Of a stretch of DNA of 64,000 nt, positions 1 to 8,825 are shown piece after piece. The stretch is from contig NZ_FOQA01000003.1 in NCBI RefSeq assembly GCF_900113635.1, forward strand, positions 234,496 through 298,495, read 5' to 3'. The number at the start of each line of letters is the position of its first letter. Within the stretch, counting starts at the first letter, position 1. Position numbers and translations under genes: made by a program. Source of the DNA: Tindallia magadiensis (GTDB taxonomy: Bacteria; Bacillota; Clostridia; Peptostreptococcales; Tindalliaceae). A model generated the notes under the pieces. It worked only from the letters and a program-made list of their open reading frames with translations. It was not told the DNA's origin and did not search any database.

Positions 1-720
1 TCCTTTACTTTGGTAGCTATAGGTCGTTTCCTGCAGCTCCCCCTGATTAACATAAGGAGAAGTTAAGCTATAAACATCCAACAATCCATCAGATAAGGTA
101 TAGGTCTCAACAGAAGGGTCTTGACTGGAGTCGGGCAGTTCTTTGGTGATAGTTACCGTCGTTGTATTCCCTGATGATTGAAGATCCACGTCCAGAATAT
201 CCCAATGATGAAACTCGTTTTCTTCATATGGAGACCCGGAGGAATGAGCCTGCAATTGACGAAGGAGATTTTGGATATGGGTACCCATAAGGTCTAATCC
301 TGCACCAAACATATCATTTTCGTGGATATCCGTAATTTCGCCTTCGGTTTTGATTACCTGGTAGTTTTTATCATTGACAATGCCAATGGTAAAGGAAGTG
401 ATAAAGTCATCGGCGTCAGGATCTCCGGACATCACATAATTACCTTGTCGTGTAACGGGTATAAAAAAGCTTTCATACTGATAACCAGTTTCTATGGCTG
501 CAAAAATTTCATCCGCCAGTGATTGGTATGCTGGCAACAAAGTTGTTGACTCAATGGTGGAAGTTGCTTCTTTCTCGGAGTCTTTAGCTTCTTGGGTTTC
601 CTGACTTTGAGTGGCCGTTTCTCCTTCAGAATCAGAGCTTGCCTGAGAAGAACCACCGCATCCTGGCAATAGTAGAAGCAGTACAACGAGGATGATAAGC
701 TTCTTTTGAAAAGGTTTCAC
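1..720 (-). CDS. Lipoprotein of unknown function (partial, runs off left edge)
   Basis: The frame is open for all 240 codons from the GTG at 718-720 to base 1, so the C-terminus lies outside the window. The GTG follows AAGGAG by about ten bases. The N-terminus is a lipoprotein signal: basic residues, a hydrophobic run and the lipobox LLPGC, with Cys21 as the lipidation site. A Ser/Glu/Thr-rich linker follows to about residue 60, then a mixed segment I do not recognise. The gene starts 30 bp beyond the stop of the stalk-domain gene and is probably in the same leftward operon. It is an outer-face membrane-anchored protein; its role is unknown. Confidence 0.8.
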   Translation of the reverse strand, partial: MKPFQKKLIILVVLLLLLPGCGGSSQASSDSEGETATQSQETQEAKDSEKEATSTIESTTLLPAYQSLADEIFAAIETGYQYESFFIPVTRQGNYVMSGDPDADDFITSFTIGIVNDKNYQVIKTEGEITDIHENDMFGAGLDLMGTHIQNLLRQLQAHSSGSPYEENEFHHWDILDVDLQSSGNTTTVTITKELPDSSQDPSVETYTLSDGLLDVYSLTSPYVNQGELQETTYSYQSKG

Positions 721-749
721 TATTCATTCACTCCTTAGGGTTTGATCCT

Positions 750-1967
750 TTACTTGGTATAAACAATGACAATTTCTTTTGTGCTGTTGATCCAATCGGC
801 TTTTGCATCCAGGTTTTCAGAGGCAAAACGAATCGGTACAAAGGTACGTCCACCCTGAGAAACAGGGGCAACATCCATTTGATCAGCATTTCCATTTCGA
901 TGTACTTGCTTTTGATCTAACCACATATCAACTACCTGATTTCGTGCATGAAGACTGATTTTGCTTTCGCTTCCATCCCAATGAATGTTTCCACCCATGG
1001 CTTCTACAATGGCTCGGATGGGTACCATACTCCGGCCATTAACAACAATGGGAGTTGTTCCACGTCCCGGATCTATCTCTTGAGTTTCTCCATTAACAAT
1101 CATCATAGGATTGTCTAGCTGAAGAATAATAAAGCCTTTTTCCTCACCTACATGAGTGATGAGGGAACCGGTTCTTTTAGTAAACTTGGCAATGGCATTT
1201 CCAAGACGCTCATCAATGCCTTCGAGGGGGTTTGCTTCTGCTAGTACCGGTAATACGGTGTAATGGTATTCTGTGTCTGGTTCCACATTCACGTCGACAA
1301 ACCGTGTGGCGGTGATGTAAAAGTCGGTGACGGAGAGGCCTAAATCATCTCGGTTGGTAGAGCGGAATACCCGATATCCCAAAGCTTGATCGTTTTTAGA
1401 CCATCCCATGCGTATGCCAGAGTCAAAGACTTCGCTGCTGATGTCTTCGCTCTCTACTATTATTGCAGGTTTTTCTTCCACCTCCGGTTCTGTCGCCGGA
1501 ATAGGTTCTTCTTCCGTTACTGGAACAGGTGATCCTTCTAAACGTTGGTATTTTACTTGACTTCGTATTAATCTCCCTGTAAAAGGATGAGTGGTATGTG
1601 TGTTCAGGCTCAATGTCTGCCCACCATCTTCCAAGGTGAGGGTAGCGGTTTCTGACCAGGCACTTCGAGCTTCTCCGCCAGAAGTGAACCACTGCAGAGA
1701 GGTTGTAGCCCATACATTTTCCTCTGTGAAGGTGATGCCTTTCAGTTTCATATCTCCCACCTGGATGGGAAAATACCGAAGGCCGGAATGGCTAGCTTCT
1801 TGAAAAAAGCCTTCTTCACCAGTGATTCTTAAAACCTCACCGGCTCTCCGTTCCCACAATCCTTCAATAGCCGTGGTGTCAGCCCAGGCCGTAAGCGTTA
1901 TGGTCATTAGCACCAAACCCACCACCATGATTCCTGTCAATCCTTTTTTTATCCACTGCTTATTCAT
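750..1967 (-). CDS. Secreted protein with fibronectin-III-like and copper-amine-oxidase-N (stalk) domains
   Basis: A 405-residue exported protein. The chosen ATG follows AAGGAGG by six bases and begins a clear signal peptide (MNKQWIKKG, a hydrophobic run, then A-W-A). An upstream in-frame ATG at 2000 lacks this logic. After an N-terminal region and a Glu/Pro linker (around residues 150-175) comes a fibronectin-III-like stretch (MGWSKNDQALGYRVFRS, then TEYHYTV). The last 100 residues carry the stalk domain pattern, with VNGRSMVPIRAIVEAMGG and RTFVPIRFASE. This domain is common in surface proteins of Clostridia and Bacilli and is thought to attach or present other domains. It sits between two lipoprotein genes. 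Its substrate is unknown. Confidence 0.8.
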   Translation of the reverse strand: MNKQWIKKGLTGIMVVGLVLMTITLTAWADTTAIEGLWERRAGEVLRITGEEGFFQEASHSGLRYFPIQVGDMKLKGITFTEENVWATTSLQWFTSGGEARSAWSETATLTLEDGGQTLSLNTHTTHPFTGRLIRSQVKYQRLEGSPVPVTEEEPIPATEPEVEEKPAIIVESEDISSEVFDSGIRMGWSKNDQALGYRVFRSTNRDDLGLSVTDFYITATRFVDVNVEPDTEYHYTVLPVLAEANPLEGIDERLGNAIAKFTKRTGSLITHVGEEKGFIILQLDNPMMIVNGETQEIDPGRGTTPIVVNGRSMVPIRAIVEAMGGNIHWDGSESKISLHARNQVVDMWLDQKQVHRNGNADQMDVAPVSQGGRTFVPIRFASENLDAKADWINSTKEIVIVYTK

Positions 1968-2003
1968 TGAAATCCTCCTTTGAGTTTTTGTCAGATACAT
2001 CCA

Positions 2004-2750
2004 CTACCAGTTCATTTCCATGATTTCGTAGCCAGGCGGCACTTGGAACATAGAATCTGAAACGCCGCCAATTTTGAAGTTATTGATTTCCATAAGATAG
2101 GTCTCGCCCTCTTCTTCTCCTTCCATACGGACAGGGAAACCGTAGTCGGCATGGATCCACAGCTTTACTTTTTCGTATTCATCATCAGCTTCAAACACAT
2201 AGGTTTGGATACCTTTGATAACTTCTGTTCCAAGGTATTTCATGTTGTCCCAGTCATAGTCTCCATCCATGAAGTCGTTATCAAAATCATCTTCAAAGAA
2301 ATCGTCTTCCTCACTCAAAGTCATTTTAATCCCTGTCATTTCATCAGGATCCAACATATAGAGATCGTCACCGTCTTCAATGACGATGTACTGTTCCTGC
2401 ACATCACTGGTGCTTTCCATTCGGATTTTGTCACCTTTCATCCAGATCTGGGTGGTTGCATTGTATTCCTGTGAACTGAAAGTCATTTCATAACTCAGTT
2501 CTTCCGGAGGGATCATGGAGGAAAGCTTTGCGACAACACTTTCTCGATCATTCACTTCTCCAGGTGAAGAGGCGGCTTCTTCGGGAGCAGCAGCTACCTC
2601 TTTTTCAGCAGGCGATTCTTCTAGCTGTGTTGTGGATTCCTCTGTCTGTCCTCCACATCCGCTGAGAACAAGTGCTAGAAGCAATAGAATGATACCCAGT
2701 GTCCAGCCAGGGGATCTTTTTCTTGTTTTTGTCATAGTTCCTTTACGCAT
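2004..2750 (-). CDS. Acidic lipoprotein, LolA/DUF4412-like fold suspected
   Basis: A 248-residue lipoprotein. A positively charged start and hydrophobic run end in the lipobox LVLSGC. An acidic, Ala/Glu-rich linker follows (about residues 33-70). The rest reads as a β-strand-rich domain with patterns such as TTQIWMKGDKIRMES, DLYMLDPDEM, and a closing P-P-G-Y-E, which resemble single-domain lipoproteins related to LolA or DUF4412. A strongly acidic loop (around residues 148-165) is rich in Asp. Start choice is uncertain: ATG 2750 has GGGAG nine bases upstream, while ATG 2735 (MTKTRKRS) has a close AAAGGA. It is probably first in the leftward operon with the stalk protein and the edge lipoprotein. 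Confidence 0.75.
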   Translation of the reverse strand: MRKGTMTKTRKRSPGWTLGIILLLLALVLSGCGGQTEESTTQLEESPAEKEVAAAPEEAASSPGEVNDRESVVAKLSSMIPPEELSYEMTFSSQEYNATTQIWMKGDKIRMESTSDVQEQYIVIEDGDDLYMLDPDEMTGIKMTLSEEDDFFEDDFDNDFMDGDYDWDNMKYLGTEVIKGIQTYVFEADDEYEKVKLWIHADYGFPVRMEGEEEGETYLMEINNFKIGGVSDSMFQVPPGYEIMEMNW

Positions 2751-2858
2751 AGGTTACAACTCCCTTCCAATTCTTTCTCTATGCTGTGAATGTTACTGAT
2801 AACAACGGCAAATCCTTTTTCTCACCTCCTTTCATTCTCATGATAAAGTGGGTGTTTC

Positions 2859-3218
2859 TTACGTTAAATCCTGAATTTTGGAGTCTTTTGCCCTTTGCTT
2901 TAGAGCGGCAATAGCTTTCCGGCATTCAGCTAGGGTGTGAAAAGGCATGCTGGTCATGATGAGATCTCCTTTCAGACCATAAGCCTGAAAAAACACCTGC
3001 CCGGAACATTCCTTATGAATAAGAAAACAAGGATAAAGAGCAGGGGGATGGTAGTCGGTTATCTCATATAGGTCACTGAATTTTCGGAGTTGAACAATGG
3101 CTTCCTCCAGCTGGGCTCGATCTGCATAGCTGCGAGAAACCATAGAAAAATCTTCCTGATGGCAGAAGACAAAGTAAAATTGACCGGAGGGGTTCAACTT
3201 AACTTGAAAGAAAGCCAT
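2859..3218 (-). CDS. Tandem DUF1508 (YegP-like) small protein
   Basis: A 119-residue protein without a signal peptide. It contains two similar segments, residues about 10-46 (GQFYFVFCHQEDFSMVSRSY) and 70-107 (GQVFFQAYGLKGDLIMTS), each followed by a helix with a basic end. That is the pattern of the DUF1508/YegP family, whose members usually carry two copies and whose role is poorly known. The conserved core normally has N-G-Q and S-E-x-Y; here the copies are divergent. The start is supported by AAAGGCGG seven bases upstream. It is divergent from the histidine kinase at 3393 and shares the palindrome at 3253-3267. Confidence 0.65.
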   Translation of the reverse strand: MAFFQVKLNPSGQFYFVFCHQEDFSMVSRSYADRAQLEEAIVQLRKFSDLYEITDYHPPALYPCFLIHKECSGQVFFQAYGLKGDLIMTSMPFHTLAECRKAIAALKQRAKDSKIQDLT

Positions 3219-3252
3219 GACAAACCGCCTTTCTGCGAGTAAAACCAGCTTT

Positions 3253-3278
3253 ATTATTCAGAATAATTGGATTATAAT
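3253..3278 (+). promoter_or_regulatory. Perfect 7-1-7 palindrome next to a TATAAT box
   Basis: ATTATTC-A-GAATAAT (3253-3267) is a perfect dyad with one central base, the geometry of Fur/PerR-family boxes. A TATAAT (3273-3278) follows in the direction of the kinase gene at 3393, so a bound repressor would cover the -35 and spacer. No good -35 is visible. The site lies between the divergent DUF1508 and kinase genes and could serve either. The regulator is not identified. Confidence 0.4.
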
Positions 3279-3392
3279 AAGTGTACTGTAGGGATGAGTC
3301 ATTGGGATAGTGCTGAATGGGTAAAGAAAAGTCATCCTTAGGTTAATAAAGTCACTGAAGAAATTGATTTTCGTGACGAAGGAGAGAAAAAA

Positions 3393-5153
3393 ATGACATT
3401 TACGCCGGAACAGGCTGTGGGAAAGTTAACCATTGCCACCTCTAATATGGTAGCAGCAACATGTATGTTGATACTGGCACTATTTTTTTACTATCGCTCT
3501 CAAAAAACGCCGCTGCTGTATGCGTATTTATCAATTTTGGGACTGCTGATTCTTTGGACAGGATCAAAAGTAGTTAAAACAGTGACACCGAATGTAACAT
3601 TGCGATGGTCCTGCGTGGTGATTCAGTATGTAGGGGTACAGTTTTTAGGGCTATCCATTTTTATTTTTGCGTTATTGTATGCTGGATATTCTCTGCCTAA
3701 AAAAGAACAATGGGCATTTCTATTGATTCATCCAATTATCAGTTTTCTTGCCGTGGCAACCAATCCGCTGCATTATGGTTTTTATTCTGTATTTGAATAC
3801 GGACGGACCCGTTTTGGCTGGATATTTTTGCCAAGTCAGTTCATTTTATACGGATATATTCTGGCAGGAATGATCTTATTGGTCCGACGTTCTTTTGATA
3901 CTCGGTTTCATGCAAAAAAGAAGATCATCTGCCGTCTTTTTGCTTCTTGCGCTTTGGTACCACTTTTTATTAATTTCTACTATATTACCTTTAAGCTTAC
4001 AGATATTCCATGGATTTTTCCTTTTCGCCCCTTTGATGTGACGCCTATTGCCATGGCAATTTCCATTACTTTTTTTGCCATTCCGGCCAGTATTTATCGA
4101 TTTTTAGATATTGTGCCACTTTCACGCCAGCATGTGTACGATCATTTGAAGCAGGGAATCATATGGTTGAATCCTTCTTTGGATGTGGTGAGCATTAATC
4201 CTGCCGTAAAAAACTGGTTGCCGTCAAGTGGGCTGAAAGATACGAAGGAGGTTGCTTTTGAAGGCTCTTTTGAGACAATGACCTCATTTTTCTTTAGACA
4301 GGATCAGGAGAAAAATCGTCAGGAGTTATGGCAGTGGGTACGCTTGCCGTCGGCAGGAGAAACAGTTTCTTTTAGGACTGTCTGCCGGGATCGTCACTTG
4401 AAATGGAGAAAAATGAGGATCGAAAAGGATCTGACAGCCATTGTTTTTATTGATATCACAGAGATGGTAGGCATGCAGGAGCAACTTGAAGCTTCTCAAA
4501 AGGAGCTGGAAGCTATGGGGGAACAATTAGAGAACCTTGCGAAAAAAGAAAAAGAACTAGCTGTTTTTCGAGCCCGTTCTTTGGTTTCGCAAAATGTACA
4601 TGATTTTATGGGACATAGTTTAACGGTGGTCATGGGAAAACTTGAACTGGCCTTGTTGGAGAAAGAAGGAAAAGCCCTGGATCAGTGTCTTTCTGAAGGG
4701 AAAGAACTACTCCTCAACAACTTGTCAGATTTGCAGGATTCCCTCTGTCAGCAGGGTTCTCCTCCAGTATCTAATTTAGAAGAGGCAATTTTGTCGCTGG
4801 CAACCAGTCCGCTTCAGTTAGAGGTAAGGTGTCAGGGAACACCTTATGTGCTGGAAGCTGAACAAAATGAAGCTGTTTATCGGCTATGTCGGGAGGCGAT
4901 TACCAACGCTATTCGGCATGGTAATGCCAAAACATTGCATATTTTTCTCCGCTATCAGCAACATCAGTTTGAAGTATATGCTATTGACGACGGTGGTGGT
5001 TGTACCCATGTAACGGAAAGTTTGGGTCTGAAAGGAATTCGTGAACGGATAGAAGTTTTGGGAGGACGGATTAGCTTTGGCTCTGGCGAAGGAGGTGGGT
5101 TTCATATCTATGGTGAATTTCCTCTCACAATTCCGTCCCCTTCCTGTTCATGA
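3393..5153 (+). CDS. Sensor histidine kinase, 7TM N-terminus, NarL/DesK-type catalytic core
   Basis: A 586-residue membrane kinase. About seven hydrophobic segments span residues 15-235, in the layout of the 7TM histidine-kinase input domain. A PAS-like segment follows (about 245-360; ends in AIVFIDITEM), then a coiled coil (365-400). The dimerisation box is HDFMGHSLTVVMGKLELA, with His403 the probable phosphorylation site, and the ATPase domain shows REAITNAIRHG, an unusual DDGGG, and GLKGIRERIEVLGG. These are features of the HisKA_3 class that pairs with NarL/LuxR-type regulators. GGAGAG lies seven bases upstream of the start. Its likely partner (5158-5805) is encoded on the opposite strand, tail to tail, with only four bases between the stop codons. 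Confidence 0.85.
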   Translation: MTFTPEQAVGKLTIATSNMVAATCMLILALFFYYRSQKTPLLYAYLSILGLLILWTGSKVVKTVTPNVTLRWSCVVIQYVGVQFLGLSIFIFALLYAGYSLPKKEQWAFLLIHPIISFLAVATNPLHYGFYSVFEYGRTRFGWIFLPSQFILYGYILAGMILLVRRSFDTRFHAKKKIICRLFASCALVPLFINFYYITFKLTDIPWIFPFRPFDVTPIAMAISITFFAIPASIYRFLDIVPLSRQHVYDHLKQGIIWLNPSLDVVSINPAVKNWLPSSGLKDTKEVAFEGSFETMTSFFFRQDQEKNRQELWQWVRLPSAGETVSFRTVCRDRHLKWRKMRIEKDLTAIVFIDITEMVGMQEQLEASQKELEAMGEQLENLAKKEKELAVFRARSLVSQNVHDFMGHSLTVVMGKLELALLEKEGKALDQCLSEGKELLLNNLSDLQDSLCQQGSPPVSNLEEAILSLATSPLQLEVRCQGTPYVLEAEQNEAVYRLCREAITNAIRHGNAKTLHIFLRYQQHQFEVYAIDDGGGCTHVTESLGLKGIRERIEVLGGRISFGSGEGGGFHIYGEFPLTIPSPSCS

Positions 5154-5157
5154 TCGC

Positions 5158-5805
5158 TTAAATCAGTTGATTTTTAAGGGCATAAACCGATATTTGCGTA
5201 CGATCCTGAAGATTTGTTTTGGAGAGCAATTGAGATACTTTATTTTTGATGGTTCCTTCACTATAGTTTAGAAGAAGAGCAATCTCCTTGTTGGTTTTTC
5301 CTTCTGCAATTCCTTTCATAATCTGAAGATCACTTTTAGTAAATTGGATTCCATCAATTTCCAAAGTGGGAGAATGATTAGCAAGAGAAGGCGTATTGTT
5401 TTTCAAAGTAGATTCATAAATTTCTCGGTGCATGACCATAATATCCTGGGCGACACAAAAAAGAGCGGCCAGTAATGCCGGCGGTTTCATGCTTTTTAGT
5501 AAATACCCGTCGGCGCCGGCTTGGAGCGATTCCCGGACACTGAAAGGATCTTCAAAAGTGGTAAACATTAATACCTTGACGGCAGGATAACGTTCCTTAA
5601 TCGTTGCAAGGGTTGCCAGACCATCCATTTTAGGCATTCGAATATCCAGCAGTGCTACGTCCGGTTGGTTCGCTTTTATTAAATCCAAAGCTTCTAACCC
5701 GTTTGAGGCACATCCTACTAATTGGAAACGTTCATCACTGGCAATTACTTCTTCTAACATACTTCGGAATAACACCTGATCGTCGGCTAGTAAAAGTCGG
5801 ATCAT
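5158..5805 (-). CDS. NarL/LuxR-family response regulator
   Basis: A 215-residue two-domain regulator. The receiver (residues 1-118) has the acidic pair Asp8-Asp9, phospho-acceptor Asp54 in ALLDIRMPKMDG, a conserved Thr in MFTT, and Lys in YLLKSMKPP. The C-terminal LuxR-type helix-turn-helix (about 148-212) contains GIAEGKTNKEIALLLNYSEG and GTIKNKVSQLL. The ATG at 5803-5805 is chosen because the receiver begins there; AAAGGAGAG overlaps the stop of the upstream gene. It is the natural partner of the HisKA_3 kinase at 3393-5153. It appears cotranscribed with the kinase-like membrane protein just upstream, which lacks an ATPase. Confidence 0.88.
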   Translation of the reverse strand: MIRLLLADDQVLFRSMLEEVIASDERFQLVGCASNGLEALDLIKANQPDVALLDIRMPKMDGLATLATIKERYPAVKVLMFTTFEDPFSVRESLQAGADGYLLKSMKPPALLAALFCVAQDIMVMHREIYESTLKNNTPSLANHSPTLEIDGIQFTKSDLQIMKGIAEGKTNKEIALLLNYSEGTIKNKVSQLLSKTNLQDRTQISVYALKNQLI

Positions 5806-5812
5806 AGGGACA

Positions 5813-6796
5813 TTACTCTCCTTTCGTTGCCATCTGGCGTACTGTTTGACGCAATTGTTTATATAAACAGCCAATTTCTTCACTAATAAGGGCAATAGCC
5901 TTTCGTTTTTCGTTTACGGTCAGGGCCTTATTCTCCTGCAGTCTTTGAATCTGGTGAATATGATGCTGGATATTACGAATAATACTAAGGTTGATATCTT
6001 GTAATAAACGATCCTTTTCTTTTTCAAATTCAAATTGTTCAAGTTTTAATAAGGAAGCTTGTCGTTGCTGGTTAAAAGCTTCTATTTGCTTGTTTTGTGT
6101 GTCGATAGAATGGATCAATGATAGTTCTTTGGCGGCTGGATGAATGAGCATAATGGTTCCTACCCATATGTGATGATGATCCAGCACTTTCGATAAAATC
6201 ATGTAGCTTTGGAAAGGATGTAATAATAATTGGAGGTCCATAAACGCATTTTTAGTATCTAAATGCTTCAGAAATAAATGAAGACGGGTAGATTCTTTCT
6301 TGGAAAGCAATGGTTCTATTTGGCGGAGAAAGCTTGGCAGGTGATGAAGCTCTGTAACCGAATACAGCGGATAATCTTGGTGATTGGTATTCATTAGGGT
6401 AAAATCACTGTCGTAAATACATATCCAGTCTTCCATTGCTTGAAATAAAGAGGCCAGAGGAAGTGGTGACGATGGTGCGGGGCTGGAATTGTTTTTCTGG
6501 CGGGTAGGTTGCCAATAAAAAAAAGCAGCGAAGAGAAGAGTGATCATGGCTGCCCAGCTTAACAGGTAAGTGAATTGTTGGAAAGATGTTTTTATGGGCA
6601 TTTCCAGCATGGCGATGATCATAATCTTTAGGCAACATACTCCTGCTATTAAAAAGGAAGCACTGTGAAACCACCATCGGGCAGGAAGGCTTTTCTGACG
6701 GTAATAGCCATAGAAATTAAGGATAATCAATCCAAAAAGGAGCGATAGCCAGCCAATAGCGCCTAAGAAAGATTCCATGGTATACATGCTGCTCAT
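5813..6796 (-). CDS. Membrane protein resembling a histidine kinase without the ATPase domain
   Basis: A 327-residue protein ending seven bases before the regulator start. Three hydrophobic segments are visible (about residues 9-31, 45-66 and 76-95). Next come a PAS-like segment (about 118-230; DWICIYDSDFTLMNT) and a long coiled-coil helix (245-325) containing NIQHHIHQIQRLQ, which looks like a dimerisation helix. No N, G1 or G2 ATPase box follows; the protein ends in RQMATKGE. It may modulate the adjacent kinase/regulator pair as an auxiliary sensor or a heterodimer partner. This is inferred from layout only. The start is uncertain among Met codons at 6796, 6787 and 6778; AGGGGG precedes the first. 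Confidence 0.65.
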   Translation of the reverse strand: MSSMYTMESFLGAIGWLSLLFGLIILNFYGYYRQKSLPARWWFHSASFLIAGVCCLKIMIIAMLEMPIKTSFQQFTYLLSWAAMITLLFAAFFYWQPTRQKNNSSPAPSSPLPLASLFQAMEDWICIYDSDFTLMNTNHQDYPLYSVTELHHLPSFLRQIEPLLSKKESTRLHLFLKHLDTKNAFMDLQLLLHPFQSYMILSKVLDHHHIWVGTIMLIHPAAKELSLIHSIDTQNKQIEAFNQQRQASLLKLEQFEFEKEKDRLLQDINLSIIRNIQHHIHQIQRLQENKALTVNEKRKAIALISEEIGCLYKQLRQTVRQMATKGE

Positions 6797-6908
6797 GGGC
6801 TAGTTTTCCCCCTTTTTATTGATGGTTATTTTGAATAATCTAACTATAGCGAAAGCGATGAAAGAAGTCAAGAAAGGAGAAAAGATGCATAGATAATCCT
6901 TATTAAAA

Positions 6909-6937
6909 CCAATAAACAGATAGAGATTATCTATTGG
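6909..6937 (+). promoter_or_regulatory. Imperfect dyad upstream of pstS
   Basis: CCAAT-aaac-AGATA-gagat-TATCT-ATTGG: two nested arms, AGATA/TATCT and CCAAT/ATTGG, separated on the left side by four extra bases. It lies 86 bp before pstS, in the only sizeable intergenic region of the pst operon. It could be an operator or a small hairpin. No convincing Pho box or strong -35/-10 pair was found here. Confidence 0.3.
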
Positions 6938-7022
6938 ACTAAAATCCCTTCCTTCTGCTATGATGAGACATGTTGGGCAAATGTCAGATAAAAATACATA
7001 TCAAGCAAAGTGAGGGATTAGG

Positions 7023-7928
7023 ATGAAAAAAATGGCAAAGATATTATTAATAGGATTGATGCTGGTAACCTTAGCTGCCTGCGGTAATGGAGGCGGTAAC
7101 GGCGATGCAGTTGCAGAGGAGTTGGGTTTTGATGGAGAATTGCTTTTTACCGGCTCTTCTACCCTGGCACCTACTATTTCTCAGATAGCCGATGAGTTTC
7201 AGAACGAGTTTGGAACTTGGGATCAAGTAGATGATTCCTTGCCGGCGGAAGCTATTCAAATCAGTGTATCCACTGGTGGGTCTGGTGCCGGAGCAAAAGC
7301 CGTGTTGGACGGAACAGCGAACGTAGGAATGTTGGCTCGTCATGCACGGGAAGAAGAGCGAGAAGCCTTAGAAGAATACCAGGAAGCTGTTATTGGCATG
7401 GATGCGTTGTTGATGGCTGTCAATCAAGAAAATCCACTGGGGCAAATTCAATCGGAAATAACAGCAGAAGTGGTGAGAAGCATCTTTTCTGGAGAATGGA
7501 CTCACTGGAATCAGGTAGATGAAAACCTTCCAGAAGAAGAAATTGTGTTATTGGTTCGTGATGTAGGCGGCGGTGCGCATGGAGTGTTCCAAAACGCTAT
7601 TATGGGTGAAGTAGATGTAACGGAAACGGCCATTGAAGTACCTTCCATGACAGGGTTAGTGGATCGTCTGATGGAAAATCCATTAGCCATGGGATATGCT
7701 TCTTTTGGGGTGGCAGAAATGCATCAGGATGATTTGGTTGCCTTTGTTTTGGATGGAGTGGAGCCAAGTGTTGAGAACATTTTGGATGGAACCTATCCAG
7801 TAGCCAGACCGTTAGTATTGGTATGGAATGGAGAATTGAATCCAGCAGAAGCTGCGTTTATGGAATATATTAAATCTGAAAAAGGCATCCAGATTCTTGA
7901 TGAAATGGGATTTGTGCCGGTTCAATAA
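7023..7928 (+). CDS. pstS: Phosphate ABC transporter, phosphate-binding lipoprotein PstS
   Basis: A 301-residue lipoprotein with lipobox TLAAC (Cys20) and a Gly/Asn-rich linker. The binding domain shows the family pattern TGSSTLAPTISQIADEF, VSTGGSGAGAKAVLDGTANVG and RDVGGGAHGVFQ, where Ser and Thr side chains contact phosphate. It delivers phosphate to the PstCA channel on the outer face of the membrane. It is first of a tight four-gene set, pstS-pstC-pstA-pstB. No PhoU gene follows, which is unusual. A related anion cannot be excluded from sequence alone, but the whole operon fits phosphate. Confidence 0.9.
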   Translation: MKKMAKILLIGLMLVTLAACGNGGGNGDAVAEELGFDGELLFTGSSTLAPTISQIADEFQNEFGTWDQVDDSLPAEAIQISVSTGGSGAGAKAVLDGTANVGMLARHAREEEREALEEYQEAVIGMDALLMAVNQENPLGQIQSEITAEVVRSIFSGEWTHWNQVDENLPEEEIVLLVRDVGGGAHGVFQNAIMGEVDVTETAIEVPSMTGLVDRLMENPLAMGYASFGVAEMHQDDLVAFVLDGVEPSVENILDGTYPVARPLVLVWNGELNPAEAAFMEYIKSEKGIQILDEMGFVPVQ

Positions 7929-7940
7929 GGACTGAAAACC

Positions 7941-8825
7941 ATGTTTTATCATAAGTTGGAAAAAGTTTTTGCCACAACGGTGCGGGTCTGCACTGTTGTG
8001 GCTGTATTCATATTAGCCCTGGTGATCTTTTTAATCTTCCGGGAAAGCCTGGCGATTTTCCAAGAGGTGTCGGTGAAGGAGTTTCTCTTTGGAGCCGAAT
8101 GGAGGCCTGTGTCTCACCATCCCAGGATCGGACTCAGGCCAATTCTGGCGGCAACCTTAGCCTTGCCTCTAGTGGCCCTTGTGCTGGCACTGCCTTTGGC
8201 GGTGGGAGCCGCTTTGTTTTTTGCATACCTTTGTCCGAAACCACTGCGAAGACCATTACGAAGCCTTATTGATATGATGGCTGGTATCCCGTCGGTTATC
8301 TATGGAATGTTAGGGCTGGTTTATCTGATTCCTCTGATGGAAAATCTTTTCTCCATGAGTTCCGGAGATTCCTTACTGGCCGGCGGTGTGTTACTGGCTA
8401 TTATGGTACTTCCCTTTATGATTTCTGTTATGGCAGAAAGCATGGAGGCAGCTGGCAGTCATTACCTGGAGGTTTCCAAAACCCTGGGCGTCTCCCATCT
8501 GTATATGCTGCGAGAACTGATTTTACCCTTATCCTTAAAAGGCATGATTGCCGGAGCGGTTTTAGGGACTTCGCGAGCTATGGGAGAAACCATGGCGGTG
8601 ATGATGGTGGTGGGAAACTCACCGCTGATGCCGAATTCCTTACTGGGCAGAGTCAAGCCGATTCCCTCTCTGATTGCTTTAGAGATGGGATCAGCACCTT
8701 TAGGAAGTCAGCATTATCATGCCATTTTTGGAGCTGGTTTTGTATTGTTGATGTTACTGTTGGTTATTAACCTCCTTTTTTACTGGCTACGCAGGCAAAT
8801 AGAAAGCAGAGGTGAAAGTTCATGA
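7941..8825 (+). CDS. pstC: Phosphate ABC transporter permease PstC
   Basis: A 294-residue permease with six likely membrane segments. The substrate-channel family pattern MAGIPSVIYGMLGL (about residues 114-127) and the ATPase-contact loop EVSKTLGVSHLYMLRELILP (EAA motif, about 177-196) are both present. It forms a heterodimeric channel with PstA. It starts 12 bp after pstS, and its last codons overlap the pstA start (ATGA), indicating translational coupling. Confidence 0.92.
   Translation: MFYHKLEKVFATTVRVCTVVAVFILALVIFLIFRESLAIFQEVSVKEFLFGAEWRPVSHHPRIGLRPILAATLALPLVALVLALPLAVGAALFFAYLCPKPLRRPLRSLIDMMAGIPSVIYGMLGLVYLIPLMENLFSMSSGDSLLAGGVLLAIMVLPFMISVMAESMEAAGSHYLEVSKTLGVSHLYMLRELILPLSLKGMIAGAVLGTSRAMGETMAVMMVVGNSPLMPNSLLGRVKPIPSLIALEMGSAPLGSQHYHAIFGAGFVLLMLLLVINLLFYWLRRQIESRGESS

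Noticed and set aside
5077-5271. Frame overlapping the 3' end of the 7TM kinase
   Set aside because: It crosses the convergent junction in another frame of two well-supported genes.
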